Shown: positions 41,158 through 50,458, counted from the stretch's first letter. The stretch is DNA of 64,000 bases from Marinomonas lutimaris (GCF_019426345.1 NZ_JAHLLW010000020.1:321-64320), one strand, 5' to 3'. The notes: generated by a model from the letters alone, not told the origin. Program-made: numbers and translations.

Positions 41158-42150
41158 ATGCTTAATACCATTTCTTTGAAGTCTGTTCTAATTTCCAGTG
41201 CAGTCGCACTAACTATGGCTGGACAGGCTTACGCCTTCGAACCAGCTCGCAGTGGTGAATGTATTGCCCCAGCGAACCCAGGTGGTGGATGGGACTTTAC
41301 TTGCCGTAGCGTTGGTAAAGTATTAGTTGATGAAGGTTACTTCAAAGGTAACGTACAGACAGTTAACATGACGGGTGCTGGTGGTGGTGTAGCTTTCGCT
41401 CACACGATTAGTAAACGTGATACAGATGAAAACCTGATTGTTGCCGCTAGTACAGCAACAACAACACGCCTTGCTCAAGGCCAATTCCCAGGCATGAATG
41501 CTGACCAAGTTAAATGGGTTGGTACATTAGGTGCTGACTACGGCATTATCGCTGTTGGTAAAGATTCCAAATACACTTCTTTGACACAAGTTCTCGAAGC
41601 GCTTAAAAAAGACCCAAGTGCGGTTAAATTCGCTGGCGGTAGTGCATCTGGTGGTTGGGATCATTTGAAAGTCCTGATGACTGCACAAAAAGCGCACGTT
41701 GAGAATTTGCCAAAAATTCGTTACCTAGCATTTAGTGGTGGTTCTGAAGCCTTGGTTCAAGTTGTTGGCGGCCACGTAGATGCGTTCACTGGTGACATTT
41801 CTGAAGTAAAAGGCTTCATGGATTCTGGTGACTTACGCGTTCTAGCGGTTCTTTCTGAAGAGCGTTTACCAGCACCATATGACTCTATTCCTACAGCGAT
41901 GGAACAGGGCATTGATTCTGTAGCTCCAAACTGGCGCGGATTTTACGTACCAGGTAATGCAAGCAAAGAATCTTACGATTGGTGGGTAAAAACCATGGAT
42001 GAGTTGTACACGACTCAAGAATGGAAAGACGTCATGACTAAAAATGGTTTGATGCCATTCCACAAGTCTGGTGCTGAATTCACTCAATTCGTAAAAAACC
42101 AAACTTTAGATATCAAAATCTTATCGCAAGACATCGGTCTAATTAAATAA
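41158..42150 (+). CDS. tctC: Tripartite tricarboxylate transporter solute-binding protein TctC, 330 aa
   Basis: Periplasmic receptor of a TTT family importer. A signal peptide (MLNTISLKSVLISSAVALTMAGQAYA) precedes FEPARSGECIAPANPGGGWDFTCRSVGKVL, the typical PGGGxD beta1-alpha loop that binds the carboxylate. The close relatives bind citrate or tricarballylate. Start supported by gcaggag nine bases upstream. First gene of tctCBA-tctDE; a GC-rich hairpin follows at 42166-42199, so the receptor can be made in excess over the membrane parts. Confidence 0.93.
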   Translation: MLNTISLKSVLISSAVALTMAGQAYAFEPARSGECIAPANPGGGWDFTCRSVGKVLVDEGYFKGNVQTVNMTGAGGGVAFAHTISKRDTDENLIVAASTATTTRLAQGQFPGMNADQVKWVGTLGADYGIIAVGKDSKYTSLTQVLEALKKDPSAVKFAGGSASGGWDHLKVLMTAQKAHVENLPKIRYLAFSGGSEALVQVVGGHVDAFTGDISEVKGFMDSGDLRVLAVLSEERLPAPYDSIPTAMEQGIDSVAPNWRGFYVPGNASKESYDWWVKTMDELYTTQEWKDVMTKNGLMPFHKSGAEFTQFVKNQTLDIKILSQDIGLIK

Positions 42151-42165
42151 CCTCAGACCGCTTTT

Positions 42166-42199
42166 GGAGGGGGTATTTGTTTTAATACAGAGCCCCTCC
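42166..42199 (+). terminator. Intercistronic hairpin between tctC and tctB
   Basis: ggagggg pairs with cccctcc across a 20-base AT-rich loop and is followed by tgtttt. It is probably a partial terminator or mRNA stabiliser raising tctC over tctBA. Confidence 0.65.
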
Positions 42200-42248
42200 T
42201 GTTTTCGACTATTTTTCACCCTTTGATTTATTAACATGGAGCAGAGAC

Positions 42249-42689
42249 ATGCGTATTAACGATCGTGTGTTTGGCATGCTAATGCTTATTCTTGCCGTAG
42301 GTTACGGCTGGGAAGCAACGCAATTCCCCATTCCTTTTGGCGGACAGGAAAGTGTCGGTCCTGAAACTTTTCCTATTATGCTAGCCATTATTTTAGGTAT
42401 TAGTTCAATTTATATGATTGTTCGTCCTGACCAAGACGAGAAATGGGCGCCGGCGGCCATGTTGATTGAGCTTAGTGTTGTTGTTCTTTCTATGCTTGCT
42501 TTTGCATGGGCAATTGAACCGATTGGTTTTATGCCTGCTGCGGCATTGGTTGTGAGCTTTTTAAGTTGGCGTATGGGAGCAAGCATTGCTAAGAGTATTA
42601 TCACTGGTGTGACAAGCTCTGTAGTTATCTTTTTCCTTTTCAATAATGTGCTTGAATTAGCACTGCCTCTAGGTCTATTGGAGTTTTAA
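42249..42689 (+). CDS. tctB: TctB, small membrane subunit, 146 aa
   Basis: Four hydrophobic segments and the family's N-terminal pattern RVFGMLMLILAVGYGWEATQF...GPETFPIMLAIILG. TctB partners TctA in the inner membrane. ATG eight bases after ggag. The gene ends one base before the tctA start codon, so the two are coupled. Confidence 0.92.
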   Translation: MRINDRVFGMLMLILAVGYGWEATQFPIPFGGQESVGPETFPIMLAIILGISSIYMIVRPDQDEKWAPAAMLIELSVVVLSMLAFAWAIEPIGFMPAAALVVSFLSWRMGASIAKSIITGVTSSVVIFFLFNNVLELALPLGLLEF

Positions 42690-42690
42690 T

Positions 42691-44211
42691 ATGGATACTA
42701 TGAGCTTATTAATGCAAGGCTTTGCGGTAGCATTAACGCCGGAAAGTATTATGTTTGCGGTTATTGGTGCTATTTTAGGTACCTTGATTGGTGCATTGCC
42801 GGGTCTTGGCCCTGCAAACGGTGTTGCTATCTTGATTCCATTGGCGTTTAGCTTAGGTTTGTCGCCAACTTCTTCTCTTATCTTGTTAACGTCTGTTTAT
42901 GCGGGTGCCATGTACGGCGGTCGTATTTCGTCTATCCTGTTGAATATCCCAGGTGACGAGCCAGCCATGATGACCTGTTTAGATGGTTATCCAATGGCGC
43001 TAAAGGGCAAAGCAGCAGAAGCCTTGGCTATCTCTGCAATTGCTTCTTTTATCGGTAGCTTTATTGCGACAATCGGTCTAGTCATTCTTGCGCCAATCTT
43101 AGCGAAATTTGCCCTAAGATTTGGTCCATCTGAATACTTTGCCTTGTTTGCGCTGGCTTTTGCGACCTTGGGTGGTATCACAGGTAAAAACCAGTTTAAA
43201 ACTTTGATGGCGGCGGCTATTGGTCTAATGATCGCGACGGTTGGTATCGATATTTCAACTGGAGTACAGCGCTTTACGTTTAACACTCTTGAGTTATTCG
43301 AAGGGGTTGATTTTATTATCGCGATTGTTGGTTTGTTTGCTATCAGTGAGTTGTTGTTCTTCTTAGAGCGCCATGCTGGTGATGGTCTAAAACAGGTTGC
43401 CATCAATAAACTTAAATTATCTGCAAAAGACATAATCAAAGTGCTTCCGGCTTCTTTCCGTGGTGCGGTACTTGGTTTTGTTGCTGGTGTATTACCAGGT
43501 GCGGGCGCTTCTTTGGGTAGCTTTATTAGTTACACTTTGGAAAAACGCGTATCGGATAAAGGTGAATTTGGTAAAGGTGACCCTCGTGGTGTTGCTGCCC
43601 CTGAAGCCGGTAATAATGGTGCTGCATCTGGTGCACTTGTACCAATGTTGACACTTGGTGTTCCAGGAAGTGGTACGACTGCCGTGCTTTTAGCGATGTT
43701 GATTTCTTTAAACATCTCTCCTGGCCCAATGTTGTTTCAACAAAATGCGGATCTAGTTTGGGGTGTTATCGCAGCAATGTTTGTTGGTAACCTTGTGTTG
43801 CTACTGCTAAACATTCCAATGGTAGGTATCTTTGTTAAACTGTTGAGCATTCCACCTAAATACCTAATGCCGATTGTTACCTTGATCGCATCTGTCGGTA
43901 TTTATTCTGTAAGCCACAGCGCATTAGATTTGTACTTTATGATTGGCTTCGGTGTATTGGGTTATATCTTCCGTAAGATTGATATTCCACTAGTGCCAAT
44001 CATTTTGGGTATGTTGCTCGGGCCAGAAATGGAGAAAAGCCTTCGTCATGCATTAGTGTTATCTGATGGTGACTGGACAGTACTTTTCAACAGCGGTTTG
44101 AGTATTGGTCTATGGACTGTTGCGATACTAGGTTTGGTTTTACCTATGATAGTAGGTCCAATTGTTCGCGCTAAAATGTCTAAGTCAAAAGAAGCTGTTA
44201 AAGACGTTTAA
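42691..44211 (+). CDS. tctA: TctA, large membrane subunit, 506 aa
   Basis: About 12 hydrophobic segments and the two inverted family motifs: GALPGLGPANGVAILIPLAF near residue 34 and GVLPGAGASLGSFISYTLEKR near residue 267. With TctB it forms the sodium- or proton-driven importer fed by TctC. A terminator-like hairpin follows at 44239-44276. Confidence 0.95.
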   Translation: MDTMSLLMQGFAVALTPESIMFAVIGAILGTLIGALPGLGPANGVAILIPLAFSLGLSPTSSLILLTSVYAGAMYGGRISSILLNIPGDEPAMMTCLDGYPMALKGKAAEALAISAIASFIGSFIATIGLVILAPILAKFALRFGPSEYFALFALAFATLGGITGKNQFKTLMAAAIGLMIATVGIDISTGVQRFTFNTLELFEGVDFIIAIVGLFAISELLFFLERHAGDGLKQVAINKLKLSAKDIIKVLPASFRGAVLGFVAGVLPGAGASLGSFISYTLEKRVSDKGEFGKGDPRGVAAPEAGNNGAASGALVPMLTLGVPGSGTTAVLLAMLISLNISPGPMLFQQNADLVWGVIAAMFVGNLVLLLLNIPMVGIFVKLLSIPPKYLMPIVTLIASVGIYSVSHSALDLYFMIGFGVLGYIFRKIDIPLVPIILGMLLGPEMEKSLRHALVLSDGDWTVLFNSGLSIGLWTVAILGLVLPMIVGPIVRAKMSKSKEAVKDV

Positions 44212-44238
44212 GCCCTGCAATACTATTGGCACTGTAAT

Positions 44239-44276
44239 AACAAAATTCGAGCAATGTATGTTGCTCGGATTTTGTT
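44239..44276 (+). terminator. Terminator after tctA
   Basis: A 16-base stem (aacaaaattcgagcaa with ttgctcggattttgtt, one mismatch) and a six-base loop, followed by gtttttata. It separates the transport operon from tctDE. Confidence 0.85.
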
Positions 44277-44310
44277 GTTTTTATAATAAAAAACATGATG
44301 GCTAAAAGTT

Positions 44311-44991
44311 ATGCGAATTCTGGTGGTAGAAGATACTCAGGTATTAGGGCAAGCGATCTGTGAGCGATTAACAAGCCTAGGGCATGGCGTTGATTTAATC
44401 GGAGACGGCAAGCGAGCAGATGAGTTGCTGAAGTATCAATCAGTCGATTTGATTTTGCTTGATCTTAATTTACCTGGATTATCGGGATTGCAATTGCTAC
44501 AGAAGCTGCGCCAGCGTGATGATGATACGCCAGTATTAATTTTAACTGCTCGAGATCAAATCGAAGACCGCATAAGACTTCTCGACGAAGGTGCAGACGA
44601 TTACCTAACTAAGCCGTTTGATTTTGGTGAGCTAGAAGCTCGATGTAGGGCCTTATTGCGACGCAAGCAAGGTTACGCGGCAAATGTCACTGAACACGGC
44701 AATATAGTTGTTAACCGAGACAGTCGTCAGGTATTTATTGATGGCGAGCTCACTGCTATCACTAACCGAGAATTTCGGTTGCTGGAAATATTCTTGGGCC
44801 ATTTAGGTCGCGTCCTAAGTAAAGATGAAATCACCGATCACTTATTTAATTTTAATGAAACGCCAGGACCTAATGCGATAGAGCTTTATGTTGGGCGTTT
44901 GAGAAAAAAAATGGCCACGGGGGATTTGGCAATTAGTACTCTAAGAGGAATCGGTTATGTGGCAGAAATCGCCAAACCATCGAAACCTTAG
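44311..44991 (+). CDS. tctD: TctD-type response regulator, 226 aa
   Basis: OmpR family. Receiver domain with phospho-acceptor Asp51 in LILLDLNLPGLSG and Lys in YLTKPFDFGEL; winged-helix DNA-binding domain from residue 125 with ITNREFRLLEIFLGHLGRVLSKDEI. It acts with the overlapping kinase gene and almost surely activates tctCBA just upstream in response to tricarboxylates. Start codon 99 bases after the tctA stop. Confidence 0.92.
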   Translation: MRILVVEDTQVLGQAICERLTSLGHGVDLIGDGKRADELLKYQSVDLILLDLNLPGLSGLQLLQKLRQRDDDTPVLILTARDQIEDRIRLLDEGADDYLTKPFDFGELEARCRALLRRKQGYAANVTEHGNIVVNRDSRQVFIDGELTAITNREFRLLEIFLGHLGRVLSKDEITDHLFNFNETPGPNAIELYVGRLRKKMATGDLAISTLRGIGYVAEIAKPSKP

Positions 44992-46432
44992 TGAAGAGGA
45001 GGAAAAAAAAGCCTTAGCTAATGCTCCGTCATTACGATTTCGTTTTATACTCGCCGGTGTGCTTGTTATCGGTGTTATTGCAGGCTTGGCGATTAATTTA
45101 ATCTTTGACTACAGCCAAAAGTTAGCTGATTTATCCTATGACCGTTTATTGCGCAGTGCCTTGCTGCAAATGGATGAAAACGTCGGTTTGATGCGTAACG
45201 AGGTGAGCATCGATATTCCTTGGTCGGCGTTCGCTACTTTAGCGCAAGCGGAAGAAGATCGGGTTTTTTATAAAGTAGAGAGTTTGGAGCAAGGGTTTAT
45301 TACTGGTTATCAAGATCTTGATAGTCAGCCACCGCAACCTCCTGTTTCAGATCAAATTCAATTCTATAATCAAGAATATTCAGGCGAGATGGTTCGCTTT
45401 GCTTGGGTGCAGCGCCATATAACGGATCCAGAAACCGCGCAAACCGTGCGTATTATTTTAGGTCAAACGCGATTGTCACGAGAGCAAATGGCGTCTGCAG
45501 TGACACAAAAAGCCGTTGAAGTTGTCGTGTTTATCGTCTTGGTTGCTATTACTTTAATTATTATCGGCAGTCATCTTGTCTTAAGGCCCTTGCATCGAAT
45601 TGAGCGAGCGTTAGAAGAGCGAGCCATGGGTGACCTCACGCCAATTGATATCAATACGCCAAAAGAGACTCATCATTTAAAAGTCGCCATCAACCATTTC
45701 ATGGCGCGATTACAAACTAACCTTGAGCAGCTAGAAAACTATACTGCGGATGCGGCTCATCAATTACGTACGCCGTTGGCAAGTTTACGAGCACTGGCAG
45801 AAAATGCTCGTGATATTTCTTCTTTAGGAAACTCACCAGAGCGCCAACATCAGGCTTTAGAGAACATCGTTAATCAATGCGACACCTTGAGCCAGACGGT
45901 CACCTTATTGCTTAACCAAGCGGTGGTTTCTCACCGTTTGCAGACGCACCGATTAGAACCAATTGACTTGTTAGCACCCATTACGGCGTCTTGTCGAGAG
46001 CAGGCGGTGACGGCGTTGCATCAAGGAGTTCATCTTTCACTTGATTGTGAATTAAAAGAAACCATGATTTTAGGTGATTCTTTTTCGATTCAACAAATGA
46101 TGCAAAACCTTATTGAAAATGCGGTACGTTACAGCCGTGCTGATGTAGATCAAGCGACGGAAGTTATCGTTCAAGTTAGTGAGTTTGAGCGCTTTTATCG
46201 CATTAAGGTGATTGATTATGGTAATGGTATTCCCGACATAGAAAAAGAGCGGGTGTTCGAGCGCTTTTATCGAGGACGTTATGATATTGCGGGCAGTGGT
46301 GTTGGTTTGGCGATGGTAAAAGATATTGTCGACCACCATTCAGCACGAATTCAGATATTGGATACCGAGCCAAAAGGCACCACGTTTCAAGTGGATTTTG
46401 CCAAATTTCGATTTGATGAGGGCACTTTATGA
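44957..46432 (+). CDS. tctE: TctE-type sensor histidine kinase, 491 aa
   Basis: Two membrane segments (about residues 26-48 and 190-212) enclose a periplasmic sensor. A HAMP region follows, then the H-box AAHQLRTPLASLRAL with His268, N-box MQNLIENAVRYS, and G-boxes DYGNGIPD and GSGVGLAMVKDIVDHH. The gene overlaps tctD by 35 bases and the next gene by four (ATGA). The N-terminal TctE-like sensor domain probably senses the substrate of tctCBA or a binding-protein complex. Confidence 0.9.
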   Translation: MWQKSPNHRNLSEEEEKKALANAPSLRFRFILAGVLVIGVIAGLAINLIFDYSQKLADLSYDRLLRSALLQMDENVGLMRNEVSIDIPWSAFATLAQAEEDRVFYKVESLEQGFITGYQDLDSQPPQPPVSDQIQFYNQEYSGEMVRFAWVQRHITDPETAQTVRIILGQTRLSREQMASAVTQKAVEVVVFIVLVAITLIIIGSHLVLRPLHRIERALEERAMGDLTPIDINTPKETHHLKVAINHFMARLQTNLEQLENYTADAAHQLRTPLASLRALAENARDISSLGNSPERQHQALENIVNQCDTLSQTVTLLLNQAVVSHRLQTHRLEPIDLLAPITASCREQAVTALHQGVHLSLDCELKETMILGDSFSIQQMMQNLIENAVRYSRADVDQATEVIVQVSEFERFYRIKVIDYGNGIPDIEKERVFERFYRGRYDIAGSGVGLAMVKDIVDHHSARIQILDTEPKGTTFQVDFAKFRFDEGTL

Positions 46433-47493
46433 AACGGATGCTTTTCTGCTTGATGCTTATAGCTGGTCTTGTTGGAACTAGATCATGGTCAGCAGAACCT
46501 GTTTGGTTTGGTCATACTAATGCACAGCGAGTTTTGCTAATCAATTCAGCGATGGACTTGGCGTCCTTTGCACCGATTTTAAAAGAGTTTGTGATTCTTC
46601 ACCCAGATGTTCGTGTAGCGTATCGAGATGTAAATACGTTGGAACTGTATTACCAGACGATAAGAGAGCAAAAAAAACCACAAGCGAGCTTAGTGATTAG
46701 CAGTGCCATGGATTTGCATCTTAAGTTAGTAAACGATGGTTACGCGCAAACCTATCAGTCGAGTTTTACCGATCGTTTGCCAGATAACTTTAAATGGCGG
46801 AACCAGCTGTTTGCTTTTTCACTTGAGCCAATTGTTATGTTGGTGAATAAAAAAGAATTTCCTGGAGAATTACCTGAAGATCGTCAGACTTTGCTGCAAA
46901 CCATTCGTCAAAATGAAAAAACGATGACCAAACGAATTGGTACTTACGATATTCGACAAAGTGGTGTTGGCTATTTATTGGCGAGCCAAGATGCGCGACA
47001 AGCGGATGTCACTTGGGGGCGATTATTGGAAGCTTTTGGTAGTCACGATGTGCAAACCTATTGTTGTACGCACGATATTATTGACGATGTTGCGTCGGGA
47101 AAATTGGTATTGGGTTATAACTTATTGGGTTCTTATGCATCACAAAGGGCCCAAGAAGACGATAGATTAAAAATGATCCTACCGAAAGATTATACGCTGA
47201 TGTTAATGCGCGCTGCACTGATTCCAAAAGGTGCGCCAAATGCAGAAGATGCCGGTATTTTCTTGGATTTTTTGCTATCAGATAAAGCACAAAAAATGAT
47301 GCAAACACAAGGCTTGCTGTTTCCCATTCGCCCTGATTTAAATAATCCTAATGATCCTTATGTGGTGAACGCGCCAGGGCCAACTGGCATTATCGAATTA
47401 GATCAGCAGTTACTGGTAGGGCGTGATTACGCTAAACAAAAGCGTTTCATTCGTAACTGGGAAATGGCACTGGAAATTAGTGATGAAGATTAG
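46429..47493 (+). CDS. ABC-type periplasmic solute-binding protein coupled to tctDE, 354 aa
   Basis: A signal peptide (MKRMLFCLMLIAGLVGTRSWSA) and a type II periplasmic binding fold of the iron/thiamine group (LLINSAMDLASFAPILKEFVILHPDVRVAYRDVNTLELY; DKAQKMMQTQGLLFPIR). There is no permease or ATPase next to it. It overlaps tctE by four bases, so it is made with the kinase; in several organisms a binding protein of this kind is part of TctDE-like signalling, and I infer the same here. Its 3' end overlaps the converging AraC gene by 17 bases. Confidence 0.85.
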   Translation: MKRMLFCLMLIAGLVGTRSWSAEPVWFGHTNAQRVLLINSAMDLASFAPILKEFVILHPDVRVAYRDVNTLELYYQTIREQKKPQASLVISSAMDLHLKLVNDGYAQTYQSSFTDRLPDNFKWRNQLFAFSLEPIVMLVNKKEFPGELPEDRQTLLQTIRQNEKTMTKRIGTYDIRQSGVGYLLASQDARQADVTWGRLLEAFGSHDVQTYCCTHDIIDDVASGKLVLGYNLLGSYASQRAQEDDRLKMILPKDYTLMLMRAALIPKGAPNAEDAGIFLDFLLSDKAQKMMQTQGLLFPIRPDLNNPNDPYVVNAPGPTGIIELDQQLLVGRDYAKQKRFIRNWEMALEISDED

Positions 47494-48199
47494 CGCGGTA
47501 GCAGCCAGGCGTAACTTGATAGTATTTAGTAAATAGGCGAACAAGGGCGCTAGCATTACTTATTCCTGTTTTTTCGGCAATATACTCTAGGCTTTTATTG
47601 GTTGATCTTAACCACATTTTTGCTTCCCTTAAGCGGCGTTGCTGAAGGTATTGCTTCGGTGTCATCTTTAGGTGTCGCTTGAATAAAATAGTTAATTGGC
47701 TTGGGCTTAAATGCACGTCAGCGGCAAGTTCTGCTAAGCTCCAAGGCTCCTGAAAGTTATGATCTAGTCGGTGTTTGGCTTTGGTTAATCGGGCGTCAGC
47801 CTGCAGTATTTTTGCTTGCGGAATGGGCAATAAATGTTCCAGCAAATTTAATGCTTGTTGAGTTTTAAGGGAGTGATGAGATTCACTTATCAAGCTGGAT
47901 AGAAATGGCAAATAGGCTTTGGTTTGAGTGTTTAGCTCGACAAAGTTATTGGTGCTTTCAATCTTGTGATCCCAAACGGGAAGAGAATTGAGTATCAAGC
48001 AGTGGTTGTCTTCCCTTGCTAAATGCGTATGAGCTTGATTTGTAGAGATCAGACAGGCCTGTCCAAATTGAACCGCTTGCTGGCGGTTTTCTACATCTAG
48101 TATTAGGCAGCCAGAAAGTGGCAAGACTATTTGAGTGTGATTATGCGAATGAGCACTCGCTGTATCTTTATAGGAAATGACTTCGATAAGGTCTCGCAT
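47477..48199 (-). CDS. AraC family transcriptional regulator, 240 aa
   Basis: N-terminal cupin domain (SHNHTQIVLPLSGCLILDVENRQQAV) and C-terminal double helix-turn-helix (WSLAELAADVHLSPSQLTILFKRHLKMTPKQYLQQRRLREAKMWL, then SLEYIAEKTGISNASALVRLFTKYYQVTPGCYR). I start at 48199, where aagga lies nine bases upstream; 48208 leaves no room for a ribosome binding site. Divergent from the cupredoxin operon at 48325, a probable target. Confidence 0.88.
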   Translation of the reverse strand: MRDLIEVISYKDTASAHSHNHTQIVLPLSGCLILDVENRQQAVQFGQACLISTNQAHTHLAREDNHCLILNSLPVWDHKIESTNNFVELNTQTKAYLPFLSSLISESHHSLKTQQALNLLEHLLPIPQAKILQADARLTKAKHRLDHNFQEPWSLAELAADVHLSPSQLTILFKRHLKMTPKQYLQQRRLREAKMWLRSTNKSLEYIAEKTGISNASALVRLFTKYYQVTPGCYRANLHH

Positions 48200-48324
48200 G
48201 GCACTCATTCCTTGTTGTCTGTTTGGTACTCATTTTTGCTGGTGGTTACAGAAAGTATGATGATCTATCTTTGTTTTGCTGTAATGATATTAAAACTTAA
48301 GCGGACAAATCAAAAGGAAAGAAT

Positions 48325-48957
48325 ATGCGTTATTTATTTGCTCTAGTGTTTTCTCTCTCTATGCCAAGTGCATGGGCAGAGATGACGTTGACTGTTCTAG
48401 ACCAAGATAATCTTCCGGTGCCGGATGCGGTTGTTATTGTCTCTAACCATGAAGTAAGTACGCCTAGTGCGGTTGCTGTAATGGATCAGATTGACGAATC
48501 TTTTGTACCGCGAGTGTTGGTCGTGCAAAAAGGTCAGTACGTTAGCTTTCCTAATAGTGATGATATCCGCCATCACGTTTACAGTTTTTCTCAGCCAAAA
48601 ACTTTTGAAATTAAGCTCTATAAAGGCACTGAAATTGCCCCTATCTTGTTTGATAAGGCTGGTCTTGTGGTGCTCGGTTGTAACATACATGACGACATGA
48701 TTGGCTATATTCTTGTAGCGGATAACACTTTTGCGCTGAAAACAGGCAAAGACGGCAAAGTACGTCTGCCAGTAAAAAAGGGTGATACTGTGTCTTTGTG
48801 GAGTGAGAGATTAATCGATGGCTTGGGTTCTATGAAGACAGTTAATATTAAAAACGATGTCGAGCAGACTCTTTCTTTGGGGCTTTTGCCTCCAATTGAA
48901 GCGATGGATCACAGTAGTATGAACACAGGATTTGGCAAAAAGAAATGGTCAAAATGA
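48325..48957 (+). CDS. Periplasmic cupredoxin-like protein (methylamine utilization type), 210 aa
   Basis: Signal peptide MRYLFALVFSLSMPSAWA, then a plastocyanin-like domain with VQKGQYVSFPNSDDIRHHVYSFSQ and VLGCNIHDDMIGYILVAD; His in RHHVYSF plus Cys and His in GCNIHDDM are the expected type 1 copper ligands, with Met also present. A C-terminal carbohydrate-binding-like or Ig-like part follows. Preceded by aaggaaag. First gene of a three-gene operon with a DUF3034 outer-membrane protein and a haem lipoprotein; a role in periplasmic electron transfer or stress sensing is inferred. Confidence 0.85.
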   Translation: MRYLFALVFSLSMPSAWAEMTLTVLDQDNLPVPDAVVIVSNHEVSTPSAVAVMDQIDESFVPRVLVVQKGQYVSFPNSDDIRHHVYSFSQPKTFEIKLYKGTEIAPILFDKAGLVVLGCNIHDDMIGYILVADNTFALKTGKDGKVRLPVKKGDTVSLWSERLIDGLGSMKTVNIKNDVEQTLSLGLLPPIEAMDHSSMNTGFGKKKWSK

Positions 48958-48985
48958 TCCATATTTAATGAGTAGCAGAAATTTA

Positions 48986-49858
48986 ATGAGTAAGAGCGTT
49001 ATAAAAGTAGTAGCCATGAGTTGCTTAGTTTTGTGTACGGTTCCAACAATGGCGGCCGATGGAAAAATATTAACCACCGCCGGATTGTCGCAAGTTGAAG
49101 GCAGTGGTGGTGGCGGTCTTGTGCCATGGGCTACGTTAGCGGGATATGATAGCCGTGACGAAACCTCTGCATCGTTTTTTATCACCGATGTAAATGTAAC
49201 AGATTATCGCCTTACGTCGATTGGCGTAGCGACCAGCTTTTACGACAGAGTTGAGCTGAGTTATACCCAACAGACATTTGCTTTGCCTGCGTCTTTGATT
49301 ACAGGGCTGAGTCTTGACTCAGAAGATATTAAGCAGGATGTCGTCGGTGTAAAAGTTCGCTTATATGGCGATGCTGTTTACTCCACCTATCCCCAAGTTA
49401 GTGTCGGTTTGCAATATAAGCAATTAGACAGTGATTTTGTTGCTTCGTATCTTGGGGCAAAAGACGACAGCGGTACGGATATTTATATTGCTGCAACCAA
49501 GGTGCATTTAGGTGCGGTTGCAGGTTATAACCTAGTTTGGAACTTAACCGCCCGAGCAACTAAAGCGAATGAATTGGGGTTGTTGGGTTATGGTGGACCA
49601 GACAATACTAGTTACCAAGTGATGATGGAAGGCAGTGTTGGCTTGCTGCTATCGCCAAACTGGATTGTGGGTATGGAATATCGTCAGAAACCAAGCAATC
49701 TATCTAGTGTAGAAGAAGATGATTGGAAAGATATTTTCATCAGTTATTTGCCGAATAAAAACCTCAACATCACCGCCGCTTATGTCGATTTAGGTACAGT
49801 TGCCACCAAGAAAGATCAAACAGGCATTTATTTATCCATGACGGGGTACTTATGGTAA
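48986..49858 (+). CDS. DUF3034 family outer-membrane protein, 290 aa
   Basis: From the ATG at 48986 there is a signal peptide (MSKSVIKVVAMSCLVLCTVPTMA before ADG). The mature part is built of alternating amphipathic strands ending in an aromatic residue (...SMTGYLW), typical of a beta barrel, with the family block EGSGGGGLVPWATLAGYDSRDE at its N-terminus. An upstream ATG at 48968 is possible because the sequence tttaatgagta is repeated at both sites. Role unknown. It overlaps the next gene by seven bases. Confidence 0.82.
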   Translation: MSKSVIKVVAMSCLVLCTVPTMAADGKILTTAGLSQVEGSGGGGLVPWATLAGYDSRDETSASFFITDVNVTDYRLTSIGVATSFYDRVELSYTQQTFALPASLITGLSLDSEDIKQDVVGVKVRLYGDAVYSTYPQVSVGLQYKQLDSDFVASYLGAKDDSGTDIYIAATKVHLGAVAGYNLVWNLTARATKANELGLLGYGGPDNTSYQVMMEGSVGLLLSPNWIVGMEYRQKPSNLSSVEEDDWKDIFISYLPNKNLNITAAYVDLGTVATKKDQTGIYLSMTGYLW

Positions 49859-50283
49859 ACCTATTAAAAGCATCGTTTCTTGCATTGAGTATATTTTTGG
49901 TTGCCTGTGCGACACCTGGTAAAGCACCACAAAGCCTATATGACGAAATCGGTGGTCAACCGACAATAGAAGCCATTACCGATAACTTTATCAACGAAAT
50001 AAGCTTCAATGAAACTATCTATCGTTATTTTGAAAAAACCAATATAACTCGCTTCCGTGAAAAGTTCATTGAGCATCTTTGTGTGAATACTGGCGGCCCA
50101 TGTACTTATACTGGTGACACAATGCTAAGAGTACACCAAGGTCAAAATATCAATGAAACTGACTTTAATTTAACTGTCGATTTGTTGGTAAACGCCATGA
50201 AAAAAGCCGGCTTAACCTACCCGCAGCAAAACCAGGTGCTTAAAGTGCTCGTGCCGATGCGTGGAGAGATGCTTTATAAATGA
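49852..50283 (+). CDS. Group I truncated haemoglobin with lipoprotein signal, 143 aa
   Basis: A lipoprotein signal (LSIFLVAC, Cys19) is followed by a truncated globin: SLYDEIGGQPTIEAITDNFINEI at the A/B helices and the haem-ligand region MLRVHQGQNINETDF with the proximal His. Two extra cysteines (HLCVNTGGPC) flank the E-F region, typical of this secreted subgroup. It would be anchored facing the periplasm and bind O2, NO or related ligands. Start overlaps the DUF3034 stop; a terminator follows at 50317-50338. Confidence 0.88.
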   Translation: MVNLLKASFLALSIFLVACATPGKAPQSLYDEIGGQPTIEAITDNFINEISFNETIYRYFEKTNITRFREKFIEHLCVNTGGPCTYTGDTMLRVHQGQNINETDFNLTVDLLVNAMKKAGLTYPQQNQVLKVLVPMRGEMLYK

Positions 50284-50316
50284 TTTTTGATTGGAATTAA
50301 TGGCTTTGTTCAATCG

Positions 50317-50338
50317 AAAGCGACCTGCGGGTCGCTTT
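50317..50338 (+). terminator. Terminator after the haemoglobin gene
   Basis: Arms aaagcgacc and ggtcgcttt with a short tgcg-type loop, followed by T-rich sequence. Confidence 0.85.
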
Positions 50339-50458
50339 TTTATTTGATCTCGGTCAGCCAATAGCAAAGCATTCATAGTCTTGTCGTGAGCATCGGAGTA
50401 GGGTGAAAGGTAACCTTTGTGAATTCACTACAAGGTAACGTCAAATAAGAGAAATAAG

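Noticed and set aside
42987-43439. 150-residue minus-strand ORF inside tctA
   Set aside because: Antisense shadow of a membrane protein gene with biased codons.
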